Assembly: GCF_024362695.1 (NCBI RefSeq)
Contig: NC_065420.1
Coordinates: 156,501-220,500 of the forward strand
Origin: Pectinophora gossypiella
Taxonomy: Eukaryota > Arthropoda > Insecta > Lepidoptera > Gelechiidae
Reading direction: 5' to 3'
Length of the DNA stretch: 64,000 nucleotides
The notes beneath the pieces are model-generated. The model worked only from the letters and a program-made list of their open reading frames with translations. It was not told the origin of the DNA and made no database searches. The stretch's first letter is position 1; each line of letters opens with the position of its first letter. Shown piece by piece: positions 1-10,099 of this stretch. Position numbers and translations under genes: made by a program.

Positions 1-829
1 ACGACGTTTTCTGTCTTCTTTTTTTTCCTTTTCTTACGAAGAAATGCACTCGATGCGTCGCAAAATGGCGGACGCTGTATGAAGAGTATGAAATGCCGCG
101 GTCGAATATTACGCGAACACTTGACAGCAATTTCTTTCACGTTCGAATCCTCGTCGTGGCTTTCTTCTACAAATGGCTTCTCAAAGCCTTCACGCACGGT
201 GTAATCTGGCCGCGACGTCGTATTTAAAGGTGTATTATAGATACACACGAACAGTCACAGCGAAGTTATTTATCCACCGGCGCACTTTTCACTTTTACAA
301 TTTTACGGATCGAAGGACCATTTTTATGTGCCCTACATATATATCTTAAAGTCCTTCAGGTAGCTTGATGAGGGCAACATAAAAAACAGGCGATTTATAG
401 AATCACGATATATTTATTTTATGGCACGAAAAAACTTACACCATTTTTCTAACATTGAGTTTTTCTTAACTAACCATAGACAATCCAAAAAACTATTATA
501 GTATAAAAATATTTATGGTTGACTTGGTCATAAACACTATAAAAAAAAGGTGTACCAGAATCTGATGGCAAATGGGGAAATACGATTTCTATAGTAAGCA
601 ACACTCGGGTAGTTGGATAAAAACGTCTTGATACTTTTTAATTTTTACCTATTGACGGCCAATATGGACGTAATATAATGTATACAACGGTTTTATGCTT
701 CACTATAATATGTATATCACTATATATTATTTTGCTTATTTAGGTATTAGAATTAGAATGTTGTTCATATAAAGAAAAAAATACCTCAATTAGAAGTAGA
801 AAATGATCCAAAAACTCCACCTGCATGTA
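1..829. other. Left flank, no gene recognised
   Basis: No convincing coding segment is seen on either strand. The first ~340 bases are less AT-rich than the rest and could be a 5' UTR or promoter of a minus-strand gene off the left edge, but nothing identifies it. Bases 360-829 are AT-rich spacer leading into the transposase remnant. Confidence 0.3.
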
Positions 830-1511
830 TTCATCAGATGAAGAAGATGATGATGACAAGGAGGTATTTATAATAAATCGTTCCTCTTGCATTTCAATCA
901 ATTTATCTTGCTCTATGAAATCGTTTCACATTTTTATGACATGTTGACAACATTTTCGCATTCTCCTACTTCGATTTGTGAAAAATCTTCCTCCTTTAAT
1001 GATTTAATATCACTTGCAGGCCTATCTACATTTTTCTCGGCAACTTTTTGCTTCATAATACCCCAAATCATTTCAATGGGATTTAACGTGCAATGATAAG
1101 GTGGAAGCCTTAAAACTTCGTAAAAAAAATGTAGATCATAAAAAAAACATGGGTTACTACAGTAAAATTATGTGTGTATCTAACAAAATTAAAAGAAGAT
1201 ACTTAAGCAACTAAAATTAATAAATGGGTAGGTATAAAGTCCCTCAACGATTCTCTCCCTCCATTGAAATCAATTTCTTCTCGAAGAATTTGTAATATTT
1301 TCATTACTGTTGGAATTTCTTTTCGCACAGAATAAAATTCTTTTATCTTATTTCTAATAATTTCCATATCAAAACTGTCCAGGTTTATTTTTTTCTTTCC
1401 ACCTCTCCTCTTTTTACCGGGCGTACCAAATAGACTTCCATTCGATCTACCTTCAGCAATTATTCGTCGTATGGTAGTCTTAGCAACTCCTATAAACAGG
1501 TCACAGGTTAA
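830..1511 (-). pseudogene. DDE transposase remnant, broken
   Basis: Two blocks on the minus strand look like the two ends of one insect DDE-superfamily transposase. The upstream block (about 1215-1511) reads as an N-terminal helix-turn-helix and linker segment, with VAKTTIRRIIAEGR followed by a basic KKRRGGKKK stretch. The downstream block (about 830-1130) contains PPYHCTLNPIEMIWGIMKQK, the conserved C-terminal part that carries the last acidic residue of the DDE triad (N-P-I-E followed by W). The central catalytic part between them is missing, replaced by about 100 AT-rich bases with stops, so the copy is dead. Its 5' end abuts the terminus of the Helitron at 1512, which probably interrupted it. 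Family assignment below superfamily level is not possible by eye. Confidence 0.6.
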
Positions 1512-1630
1512 TCTATACTTATAATAAATCTGTAGAGAGGTCAATTCTGTACATTAAATATTTTTTCAAAATAACTATCAGGGGGTGATAAGTGATCGAT
1601 ACTGATGCCAAAAATGCAATCAGTAAAATT

Positions 1631-1671
<41 letters not shown>

Positions 1672-3368
1672 ATGTGCCTTATAGAAACAAAAACTACTGG
1701 ACGGATTTTAATGAAACTTGGTACAATTATTCTTTACACTCCTGGACAGGTTATAGTATACTTTTCATCACGCTACAATCAATAGGAGCAGAGTAGTGAA
1801 GGGAAATCCTTTTGTATGAAAAATCTAAACCACTCAAGTTAGACGTTTGAAATTTGGCATGCAGGTACCTTAGATACCGTAGAGGTGCACTAAGAAAGGA
1901 ATTCCCGAAATTCCCACGGGAACGGGAATTAGCGGAAAAATCCTTTTGTATGAAAAATCTAAACCATTCAAGTTAGATGTTTGAAATTTGTCATGCTGGT
2001 ACCTTAGATACCGTAGAGGTGTACTAAGAAAGGAATTCCCGAAATTCCTACGGGAACGGGAATTAGCGGGAAAATCCTTTTGTATGAAAAATCTAAACCA
2101 CTCAAGTTAGACGTTTGAAATTTGGCATGCTGATACCTTAGGTACCGTAGAGGTGCACTAAGAAAGGAATTCCCGAAATTCCCACGAGAACGGGAATTAG
2201 CGGGAAAATCCTTTTGTATGAAAAATCTAAACCACTCAAGTTAGACGTTTGAAATTTGTCATGCAGGTACCTTAGGTACCGTGGAGGTGCACTAAGAAAG
2301 GAATTCCCGGAATTCCCACGGGAACGGGAATTAACGGGAAAATCCTTTTGTATGAAAAATCTAAACCATTCAAGTTAGATGTTTGAAATTTGGCACGCAG
2401 GTACCTTAGATACCGTAGAGGTGCACTAAGAAAGGAATTCCCGAAATTCCCACGGGAACGGGAATTAGCGGGAAAATCCTTTTGTATGAAAAATCTAAAC
2501 CACTCAAGTTAGACGTTTGAAATTTGGCATGCAGGTACTTTAGTAAACTTAAAGCATAGTTGCAACAGGATATTACAAAATTCCCACGGGAACGGTAGTT
2601 AGCGGGAAAAAACATTTGTATGAAAAAATCAAATCTAAATAAAAGGAGAAACTGACTGACTCAGTGACTGACATATCAACGCATAGCCTGAACGGCTAAA
2701 CGTAGGCATTTGAAATTTGGAAGGGACATAGCTTAGGTACCGTTGAGGTGCACTAAGAAAGGAATTCCCGGAATTCCCACGGGAACGGAAATTAGCGGGA
2801 AAATCCTTTTGTATGAAAAATCTAAACCGCTTAAGTTAGACGCTTGAAATTTGGCATGCAGGTACCTTAGTTAACTTAAAGCTTAGTTGTGACAGGATAT
2901 TGCAAAATTCCCACGGAAACGGGAGTTAGCGGGAAAAAAACATTTATATGAAAAAATCGAAACCGCGTGAGATAGATGTTTTCAATTCAATTCAATTAAA
3001 TTATTTATTGCATTCCATGTAGTACAATGGGGTGTTACATAGGCATAGGAACTAAAACATGGGCCCTGTAGGGTACAGCAACGTTGAAGGGAAGAGAGGA
3101 AGTGTGTATTAAAATTAAAACTCAATGAACAATCAATTAAAAAAAAAACAATTCAATCAATTGATTCAATCTAGCATGCATGCATACCTTAGTAAATATA
3201 AAGTTTATTTTTGGCTGTATTTTGAAAAATGGGAGTTATTGGGAAAAAAATTTTTTGAAAAAATCTAAACTGCATAAGATGCTTGAAATTTGATATGCAC
3301 TCCCACACACACAAAGATCTCTCTCTTATATAACACGCCACGCGGACAAAGTCGCGGGCAAAAGCTAG
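1512..3368 (+). mobile_element. Non-autonomous Helitron, copy 1 (1857 bp)
   Basis: The element starts with TC (TCTATACTTATAATAAATC) and ends with CTAG, inserted between A (1511) and T (3369) without target duplication, which is the Helitron signature. A hairpin, CGCGGAC-aaa-GTCGCG, lies about 10 bases before the 3' end. Inside are a (GTCT)n run at 1634-1670, about six 134-bp tandem units (unit starts 1805, 1939, 2073, 2207, 2341, 2475) and a simple AT-rich 3' third. There is no Rep/helicase coding capacity; short open frames inside it come from the repeats. The same element recurs at 11279-13135 and 38357-40610 and as a 3' fragment at 48560-49106. Confidence 0.85.
1805..2608 (+). repeat. 134-bp tandem array inside Helitron 1
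   Basis: Six head-to-tail units of exactly 134 bp, each beginning AATCCTTTTGTATGAAAAAT and containing an AAGGAATTCCCGAAATTCCC segment. Units differ by a few substitutions. A further diverged unit begins near 2803. Copy 2 carries the same six; copy 3 carries nine. Confidence 0.8.
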
Positions 3369-3686
3369 TAAGTAATAATATAGGAAAAATATATTCAAGT
3401 ATACCGCAATAAATAAATAAATAAAATAAACAAAGTATTAAGACTAGTTAGTCCTACTTTCCGGTCAACTCTTGCACGCGCTCCAAAATCGAAGATTGCG
3501 GTTGATCTCCAACTGCTTCTTCACTAATTTTACAATAAACATTGTAAACAATCTTTCTTGCTTGTGACCGAACTGGTTTTTTTCGACATTTTTACGAAAT
3601 TTAGAATAATTTCAAGGAATCTTTTTTTTTTTTTTATTATTATTATGGCAATGGGTCGCTTAGACAAGGAATCTTTGGAAAATCTC
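3369..3686. other. AT-rich spacer, nothing recognised
   Basis: The stretch between Helitron 1 and the duplicated segment contains a poly-T run near 3620 and no supported gene or known repeat. Confidence 0.4.
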
Positions 3687-4086
3687 AGTATTGTTGACAA
3701 AACATGTACTTTCACTTGACAGGTGAAAGTTTAACATTACCATAGGAAAATTAATATTTTTTTACTTTTTTTATGCCATCAGATCGTAGACCTATATTAT
3801 ATGATTTGATTTCCCACCGGGCGGGGAACAACCCACAATACTTTTTATTTTCCAGATAAAATAAAATGAATAAAATATTAAAATTGTAGTATTGTTGACA
3901 AAACATGTACTTTCACTTGACAGGTGAAAGTTTAACATTACCATAGGAAAATTAATATTTTTTTACTTTTTTTATGCCATCAGATCGTAGACCTATATTA
4001 TATGATTTGATTTCCCACCGGGCGGGAACAACCCACAATACTACAATTTTAATATTTTATTCATTTTATTTTATCTGGAAAATGGC
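3687..4086. repeat. Duplicated 155-bp segment with inverted spacers
   Basis: A segment starting AGTATTGTTGACAAAACATG occurs twice in direct orientation (3687-3842 and 3888-4042, differing by one G in the GGGCGGG run). The ~41-bp sequence after the first copy (about 3847-3887) reappears as its reverse complement after the second (4043-4084). The order is A-X-A-X', a pattern suggesting template switching or nested foldback insertion. It lies immediately left of the LINE insertion site. Confidence 0.75.
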
Positions 4087-4097
4087 AAGTCTATCTT
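4087..4097. repeat. LINE target-site duplication, left copy
   Basis: The 11-mer AAGTCTATCTT is here and again at 9768-9778 directly after the poly(A) tail, bracketing the LINE and fixing its ends. Confidence 0.8.
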
Positions 4098-4321
4098 GGG
4101 AAAAAGCGCGGGAAACATCGAATTTGGCGGTCGTGTTTTTTGGCTTTTTGTGTTAATTTTCTAATTTTAGTAGATTTCTGTAAGATTTGGATCAGTAGGA
4201 TCTATAAATATTGTGTATAGTGTTCTATAAATTGTTATTTTTGTATATATTTTATTATTTCTTTAGTTTCTGTGTCATATATATACTGGACTCTTGGTAA
4301 GTCTTTTATTGTATTTTTCTT

Positions 4322-5968
4322 ATGGATCCCGTGGGGGATCCAGACCCGGGCGGGTCTGGTCACCCACCTTATGTAAGCCACACTGTAACTATATCCCAAA
4401 ATGACGAGTCTAGCGTGGATACGGGCATGGATACTGATGGCTCCATAACCGTTGATCGCAGTACGTGTAAATCTCGTAAACGTCTTGCTCGTACTTCAGT
4501 ATGTAGTCACTGCAATAAGCGAAGTCGCAAACATAAACGCAAACACGGAAATACCATGGTTAATAGAGATGATGAGTGTCAATGCTCCACTACTTTAGAG
4601 TCGACTGAATTTATAGCTCCTCATACAATTCCTCATAGCAGGCCTGTCGTCACCGCCACTCAATCTCCTAGCCAACAACCGGAACCATTCCTAAGCAACC
4701 CTGAAAAGTCTTTAACAAATCCCATTTCAAGAGGTGAATTTGTACAATCCGATGCAGCTCCTTATATTGTTCACATTCAAAAACAGCAAACTGATCCCAA
4801 GGACAGTGTTTCACTGCATCCAGTTACTTTTGGCAAATTCCTTAAGAATCATTCTGTGCCAAGTATCATAAATGGTAGCCTGAAACGCATTGGCCGAAAT
4901 CGGCTTTCTTTGTCGTTTTCAAAATACATGGATGCCAACCAATTTCTGAATAATCCAGCTGTAGTAGAGCAAAATTACAAAGTTTTCATTCCATCCTTTT
5001 CCGTTACACGGGTTGGTATTGTACGTGGTGTGCCATCAGAGTGGTCAGATGATGAAGTCCAGGCAAACATTAATGTTCCGATTGGTTGCGGCCCAATATT
5101 AAAAATTAGAAGAATACGACGCAAAATAATTACTGAAGGTAAAGCTGAATTCAAAGCTACTGAGTCAGTGGTGGTAACTTTTGACGGACAAATTTTGCCC
5201 AAGCGCATTTTTATGTGTTATACTTCTTTACCTGTAGAGTTGTACATTTTCCCGACAATACAATGTTTCAATTGTTGCCGCTTTGGTCATGTCAAAGATA
5301 ACTGTCGTGCACATTCTGGGCCAAGGTGTTACAAATGCGGTCAAGGACATTCAGGAGCAAGTTGTGCAGTGTCAGAAGAACAAGCTTATTGTTGCTTATG
5401 TAAAGGTCCTCACTTTGCAAATAGCAAAAAATGTTTAGAATTTGAAAGACAAAGGTCTATAAAAGAATCTATGGCTAAGAACTGCCTGTCGTATCTTGAA
5501 GCAGCTAAGCTTCACCCGCCTATATCTCGGTTATCGTATGCGGATGCTTTATTGTCATCTCCGAGCGTGCCGCCTTTGGCTTCGGCTTCTCGTAGTACCA
5601 TAGAAAATGTCAGTCAACCTTCCAATACCAGCAATAATCATTTCTCGTACAAGAAAACTGTTTTTACCGAAAGAAAATCTTTACCTAAACCCGGAGTTGG
5701 CTACGATAAGGTAGCTCACGCTGCCTTGGTTGCTGATAGGAATATGCCTGCACCCTCCAATGGATGTGCGATCATCCAAAATAATAATACATCTGAAATG
5801 TCAATCACAGATTTAATTACGGCTCTTATTAAATTATTGTCCCAATGTAATGTTAATAATAATAATGTACCGTCCAACGCTGCGTCTTTACTTGACACTT
5901 TTTCTAAAACACCATCCGTTAATGGACCAGTTGGCCATTGCACTGCAGTGGAATTGTCTAAGCATTAA
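4322..5968 (+). CDS. LINE ORF1, Gag-like zinc-knuckle protein
   Basis: Encodes 548 residues that would bind the element RNA and form the ribonucleoprotein particle. Three cysteine/histidine knuckles are visible near residues 315-368: CFNCCRFGHVKDNC, CYKCGQGHSGASC and CCLCKGPHFANSKKC. The region before them (about 190-310) resembles the RRM-like nucleic acid-binding part of Jockey/I ORF1 proteins. The N-terminus is serine/threonine-rich with a basic patch (KRSRKHKRKH, around residue 70). The C-terminus is polar and low complexity. The stop lies 47 bases inside ORF2. Start chosen as the first ATG of the frame. Confidence 0.8.
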   Translation: MDPVGDPDPGGSGHPPYVSHTVTISQNDESSVDTGMDTDGSITVDRSTCKSRKRLARTSVCSHCNKRSRKHKRKHGNTMVNRDDECQCSTTLESTEFIAPHTIPHSRPVVTATQSPSQQPEPFLSNPEKSLTNPISRGEFVQSDAAPYIVHIQKQQTDPKDSVSLHPVTFGKFLKNHSVPSIINGSLKRIGRNRLSLSFSKYMDANQFLNNPAVVEQNYKVFIPSFSVTRVGIVRGVPSEWSDDEVQANINVPIGCGPILKIRRIRRKIITEGKAEFKATESVVVTFDGQILPKRIFMCYTSLPVELYIFPTIQCFNCCRFGHVKDNCRAHSGPRCYKCGQGHSGASCAVSEEQAYCCLCKGPHFANSKKCLEFERQRSIKESMAKNCLSYLEAAKLHPPISRLSYADALLSSPSVPPLASASRSTIENVSQPSNTSNNHFSYKKTVFTERKSLPKPGVGYDKVAHAALVADRNMPAPSNGCAIIQNNNTSEMSITDLITALIKLLSQCNVNNNNVPSNAASLLDTFSKTPSVNGPVGHCTAVELSKH

Positions 5969-8900
5969 TGCTAGAAAAAATGAACTTGTTCATCTTGTAA
6001 ATAAATATAAACCTTTTATAATAGGTTTACAGGAAACCTGGCTGAAACCTGAATATACATTTAAGATTTCAGGTTACGCTTGCCTCAGAGAAGATAGATC
6101 TGATGGTCATGACGGCGTAGCTCTACTTGTTCGTCATCCTCTTAATTTTTCTCATTTTATTCTTCCTTCTCATAGTACCAATTTGTTTATGATTGCAGCT
6201 ATTGTAAATAATATTTGTTTTGTATCTATATATATACCTAAACCTTGTTCAGCAGTGTTTCGTGAACTAGATTCTATCATATCTATTTTACCTAGGCCGT
6301 TCGTCTTATTAGGCGACTTTAATGCCCAACATCCCTCTTGGGGAAGTTCTGCACCAAATGCTTATGGTTCCCATATTTTGGATCTTATAGATTCCCACAA
6401 TTTATGTATATTAAATAATGGCTCTCAAACCCGTCGAACTTCTCCTGCCCAAGGTTTTAGTGCTCCGGATCTTACTATCTGCTCTCCATCTCTAGCCCCT
6501 ACAATTAGCTGGAGCCCCTTATCATCTACTTACGGTAGTGATCATTACCCAATATCTCTCACATTTCCATTCCGGTTGACCCCTAGTATTAAGCGTTCTT
6601 CCTTTCTAAAACATAATCTTAGTAACGCGGATTGGGTTACTTTTAGTTCTATATTGGAAAGTAGAATTTACTCTCTTCCCAAAGTTGATCAGGACTCTGA
6701 AACACAATGTGCTGAAGCATTTGCCAAAGCATTTATTGAAGTCGCCGATGAAATTTTCCCAATAAAAAGCAGACCCTCTGATTACATCCCATCCCCTCCG
6801 TGGTGGGATAGTGATTGCACAGAAGCTATCAGAAGGAGAAAGGAAGCAGAAATAATGTACCGTGAATTGTCTACAGATGAAAATTTTAATTCATTATCTA
6901 TAATTATGAAAGAAACTAGAAAGTTATTTAAGAAAAAGAAGTATGAAAGTTGGAAGGAATTCTGCTTGGCTCTGTCTCCTGATTCTCGGCCATCCCTAGT
7001 GTGGCAGAATATCAGAAGATTTAGATCCGCTTTTCGAGATACTTATTCAGGTTTCCTTCCTTCCTCTTTGGTTGATCCTTTCTTGGATCGGCTGGCGCCT
7101 CCTTTTGTGCCTCAGAACATTATATTACCGGCTATATCTCCGACTACTTTTGGTATCGGCAGTCTTTTTTCTCTTGACGAGCTCAAGGGTGTTCTGTCAC
7201 AGGTAAAAGATTCTGCCCCAGGCTGCGACGGGATCCCGTATTCCTTCTTGAGTCATTTAAATGATAGGGCCCTTTCATACTTTCTTGAACTTATCAATTC
7301 AATTCTAATCACTGGTAATATCCCATCTGCTTGGAAGATCCAAACAATAATCCCCATTATCAAACCAAATAAAGATCCTTCTGAGGCTACCAATTACCGA
7401 CCCATTGCTTTATCTTCAGTTCTGATGAAGATTGCAGAGCATCTGGTTAAGATACGCCTTGAATGGTACATTGAAAGTGGGAAGTTGTTGGGTAGCAGTC
7501 AGTATGGTTTTAGAAGGGGTAGAAGCACGATTGACAACATTGCTATATTTGTGACTGACATTAGATTAGCTTTTACGCTTAACCATTCCGTCATAGCGGC
7601 TTTCTTAGATGTTAAGTCTGCTTATGATAGTGTTGATTTATCAATCCTTTTGTCTAAACTTAGGGCTTTGAATGTCCCAAATATTCTGTCCAATTTTATT
7701 TATAATATGTTATTTGAGAGGTGTATTAATTTGCCTCTTGATAACTCTAACTCAGCCTCAAGACTAGTATGGAAGGGTTTACCACAGGGATCTGTATTGA
7801 GTCCTTTATTATATAACATTTTCACCCACGATTTAGAATCCTCAATCGGGGACAGGATAAGTATTCTTCAATTCGCTGACGATTTGTTGCTTTATTGCAC
7901 AGATCGTGATATACCTGTTGCGTGTTCCTCTTTATCTTCTGCTCTCTCTGGTCTTAAAACATGGCTTGATTCAAATGGCCTTGAGATAGCCCCATCTAAG
8001 AGTTCCGTTATGGCATTTACCAGAAAGAGAGCTCCTCCTCCTTTCTTTGTCTACTATGATGGCCATTCTATCCCGGTTAAGAATGAAGTTAAGTTTTTAG
8101 GTGTTGTTTTGGATACCCACTTAACAGGGAAGGCCCACTGTGATTTCGTAGTAGGTAAATGTGAACGTAATCTAAATATTCTAAGATGTTTGTCAGGTGT
8201 ATGGTGGGGTGCCCATCCATTTACTCTTAAACTTTTGTACAATGCTATCATTAGAAGTGTAATAGATTATGGCTCTTTTGTACTGGCTCCTGGTAATAGC
8301 ACTGCATTCGAAAAGCTGGATACCATTCAGTCTAAAGCGTTACGGATAATATGTGGAGCTATGAAATCTAGCCCCATTAATTGTCTTCAAATTGAATGTA
8401 ATGATTCTCCTTTATTCTTACGCCGACAGTATCAATCGGATAAATTTATTTTCAGAGCCTTTCAGTTGGTAAATCATCCTCTACGGTGTAAGTTAGAACA
8501 ACTGTTTGACGATGTCAACTCGACGACATATTGGGCACATAAATCAATCCCTTGTTTAGTCAAAAGTTATCAAAAGTTTATTTACCTTAAAGCACCTACT
8601 CATCAAACTGTAGTTTACCCTCTATTTTGTAGTAGCTTCGTTTCCCTAATATTAACCCCTTCCATTCATCTCAATATTGGAATAAGTAAGAATCAACCAG
8701 AGGCGAAACATTCTTTCAATTTTGTCAAGGAACGCGATTGGTCTCATTTTCACCACATTTTTACTGATGCCTCGAAACAGTGTCAAAGTGGCTGTGTTGG
8801 TGTTGGCGTTTTCCATCAACAATTTAACATAGTCCAAAAGATTAAACTTCCTGCCGAAACTTCAGTATTTACAGGAGAATGTTTTGGTCTGTTTAAAGCC

Positions 8901-9620
8901 GTTGATTATATTTTGACGGTCAAACTTAAAGAAACGGTTATTTTCTCTGATTCATTAAGTGCTCTTCAGGCTTTGGCTAAATTTCCTTTTAAATCAAAAA
9001 TAGTTTATCCCATCATTATAGAAATCAGAAAGCTTCTTCACAGGTGCCATTTATTAGGCTTTTCAGTGGTGTTTGCTTGGGTTCCCAGTCACTGTGGCAT
9101 TGGTGGGAATGATAGAGCTGATCATCTGGCTAAGGATGCAATAGAGTGTGGTGACATGGTGCCCTACAAAAATTATTCCCATGACTTAATGGCACTTCCT
9201 GCTTCGTTTCTCCACGATGCCTGGAAAGACGAATGGAAGAAAAGTAGTCGAAGCAAAGGCAAATTTTATGCTTTAATCCAACCTACCTTACTTTCCAAAC
9301 CGTGGTTTTTCCGATTTAAATTTAGTAAAAGGGCTACAAGTTGTCTTATCCGTATGCGGTTAGGACACACTTGTAGCCCAGCTCAACTCGCTAAATTTGG
9401 TATAATAGACTGTGCTATATGTGACTGTGGGCTGGACGTTGCCGATGTTAACCACATATTTCTTGCTTGTCCTATTAATAACACAAATTTTTTATATCGT
9501 AATTTACTTTCTATAAATATCCCTTTACCTACTAGTATCCCGATTCTTCTTTCATATAATAACTTTGATATATATAAATTCTTATCCATATTTATCTGTG
9601 TTAATGATATAAAATTATAA
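5922..9620 (+). CDS. LINE ORF2, endonuclease-reverse transcriptase-RNase H
   Basis: The open frame begins at 5850, but the likely start is the ATG at 5922, directly before IALQWNCLSI where the endonuclease domain begins; this gives 1232 residues and a 47-nt overlap with ORF1, so translation probably depends on reinitiation or frameshifting. The APE endonuclease shows LQETWL, GDFNAQHPSWGS and SDHYPI. The reverse transcriptase carries QYGFRRGRST, LPQGSVLSP and the catalytic FADDLLLY near residue 652. RNase H follows at about 945-1070, with FTDAS, GECFG, SDSLSA and NDRADH giving the D-E-D-D set. A C-terminal zinc-binding motif CAICDCG..HIFLAC is near 1163. All catalytic motifs are intact. Confidence 0.85.
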   Translation: MDQLAIALQWNCLSINARKNELVHLVNKYKPFIIGLQETWLKPEYTFKISGYACLREDRSDGHDGVALLVRHPLNFSHFILPSHSTNLFMIAAIVNNICFVSIYIPKPCSAVFRELDSIISILPRPFVLLGDFNAQHPSWGSSAPNAYGSHILDLIDSHNLCILNNGSQTRRTSPAQGFSAPDLTICSPSLAPTISWSPLSSTYGSDHYPISLTFPFRLTPSIKRSSFLKHNLSNADWVTFSSILESRIYSLPKVDQDSETQCAEAFAKAFIEVADEIFPIKSRPSDYIPSPPWWDSDCTEAIRRRKEAEIMYRELSTDENFNSLSIIMKETRKLFKKKKYESWKEFCLALSPDSRPSLVWQNIRRFRSAFRDTYSGFLPSSLVDPFLDRLAPPFVPQNIILPAISPTTFGIGSLFSLDELKGVLSQVKDSAPGCDGIPYSFLSHLNDRALSYFLELINSILITGNIPSAWKIQTIIPIIKPNKDPSEATNYRPIALSSVLMKIAEHLVKIRLEWYIESGKLLGSSQYGFRRGRSTIDNIAIFVTDIRLAFTLNHSVIAAFLDVKSAYDSVDLSILLSKLRALNVPNILSNFIYNMLFERCINLPLDNSNSASRLVWKGLPQGSVLSPLLYNIFTHDLESSIGDRISILQFADDLLLYCTDRDIPVACSSLSSALSGLKTWLDSNGLEIAPSKSSVMAFTRKRAPPPFFVYYDGHSIPVKNEVKFLGVVLDTHLTGKAHCDFVVGKCERNLNILRCLSGVWWGAHPFTLKLLYNAIIRSVIDYGSFVLAPGNSTAFEKLDTIQSKALRIICGAMKSSPINCLQIECNDSPLFLRRQYQSDKFIFRAFQLVNHPLRCKLEQLFDDVNSTTYWAHKSIPCLVKSYQKFIYLKAPTHQTVVYPLFCSSFVSLILTPSIHLNIGISKNQPEAKHSFNFVKERDWSHFHHIFTDASKQCQSGCVGVGVFHQQFNIVQKIKLPAETSVFTGECFGLFKAVDYILTVKLKETVIFSDSLSALQALAKFPFKSKIVYPIIIEIRKLLHRCHLLGFSVVFAWVPSHCGIGGNDRADHLAKDAIECGDMVPYKNYSHDLMALPASFLHDAWKDEWKKSSRSKGKFYALIQPTLLSKPWFFRFKFSKRATSCLIRMRLGHTCSPAQLAKFGIIDCAICDCGLDVADVNHIFLACPINNTNFLYRNLLSINIPLPTSIPILLSYNNFDIYKFLSIFICVNDIKL

Positions 9621-9767
9621 TCCTATCCTATATATCCCTATCCTCTGATCCTTCTTCCTAAATTCATGTTTTACTAAATTCCTTTTATTTTTATGAAATG
9701 TTTCCTCGTTTTGTCGGTGGCAAATACGCAAACCGCGTCATGCCAAAAAGAAAAAAAAAAAAAAAAA

Positions 9768-9778
9768 AAGTCTATCTT
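9768..9778. repeat. LINE target-site duplication, right copy
   Basis: AAGTCTATCTT directly after the A-run, matching 4087-4097. Confidence 0.8.
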
Positions 9779-10099
9779 CAAAACGTCCAAGTCATTGACA
9801 TTGACAACCTGTTTCTGTCAAAACGTGTGGGGGGGGGGATAATTAAGTAAAAGTAAACAAGTTACGTCCACTTTTCTTTCCGAGTAAGTTAATTAAATCT
9901 AAAAAGTAAAGAGGTCATGGTTTAATGTTCCCGTGATATGAAAATAACCAATGCGAAATTAGGATATTTGGTAATTCACACACCCTCATTTAGGTTAGGC
10001 TTTGCCTGAGTGAATTTCCTGGTATTTCAGGGTCGGCATTGTTATGCGACAAGGACAGAGTGTGAGGTCATAGCCGGCAGGGTGCAGCCGCTATTCGCC
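9779..10099 (+). promoter_or_regulatory. 5' region of uroporphyrinogen-III synthase
   Basis: AT-rich spacer with a G-run near 9829. A good 3' splice site, GGTATTTCAG, ends at 10029, so the bases 10030-10099 are probably the start of a second exon joined to an upstream non-coding exon. Promoter elements were not identified. The LINE ends only ~10 bases before this region. Confidence 0.4.

Larger units (their letters stand above)
4098..9769 (+). mobile_element. Full-length non-LTR retrotransposon (LINE), RNase H-bearing
   Basis: A complete-looking 5.7-kb element: about 220 bp of 5' UTR, two overlapping open frames, a short 3' UTR and a terminal A-run (9751-9769), flanked by an 11-bp target-site duplication. 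The presence of APE endonuclease, reverse transcriptase and RNase H in ORF2, three zinc knuckles in ORF1 and a plain poly(A) tail places it in the I/Jockey superfamily; clade assignment (I, Nimb or related) would need a tree. Both frames are free of stops, so the insertion is young and possibly competent. It sits about 0.3 kb upstream of uroporphyrinogen-III synthase in the same orientation. Confidence 0.85.

Noticed and set aside
1605..1796. Small open frame rich in Cys-Leu-Ser-Val repeats (also at 11372 and 38450)
   Set aside because: It is the translation of the (GTCT)n microsatellite inside the Helitron and appears identically in each copy.
1805..2608. Regularly spaced repeats that could suggest a CRISPR-like array
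   Set aside because: Units are 134 bp head to tail with no unique spacers, inside a Helitron of a eukaryotic genome.
3974..4156. 60-residue open frame before the LINE
   Set aside because: It crosses the target-site duplication and the LINE 5' end and has no protein-like features.
10010..10099. Upstream ATG for uroporphyrinogen-III synthase
   Set aside because: It lies before a good 3' splice site at 10029 and adds 30 residues not typical of the family; the ATG at 10100 fits better.
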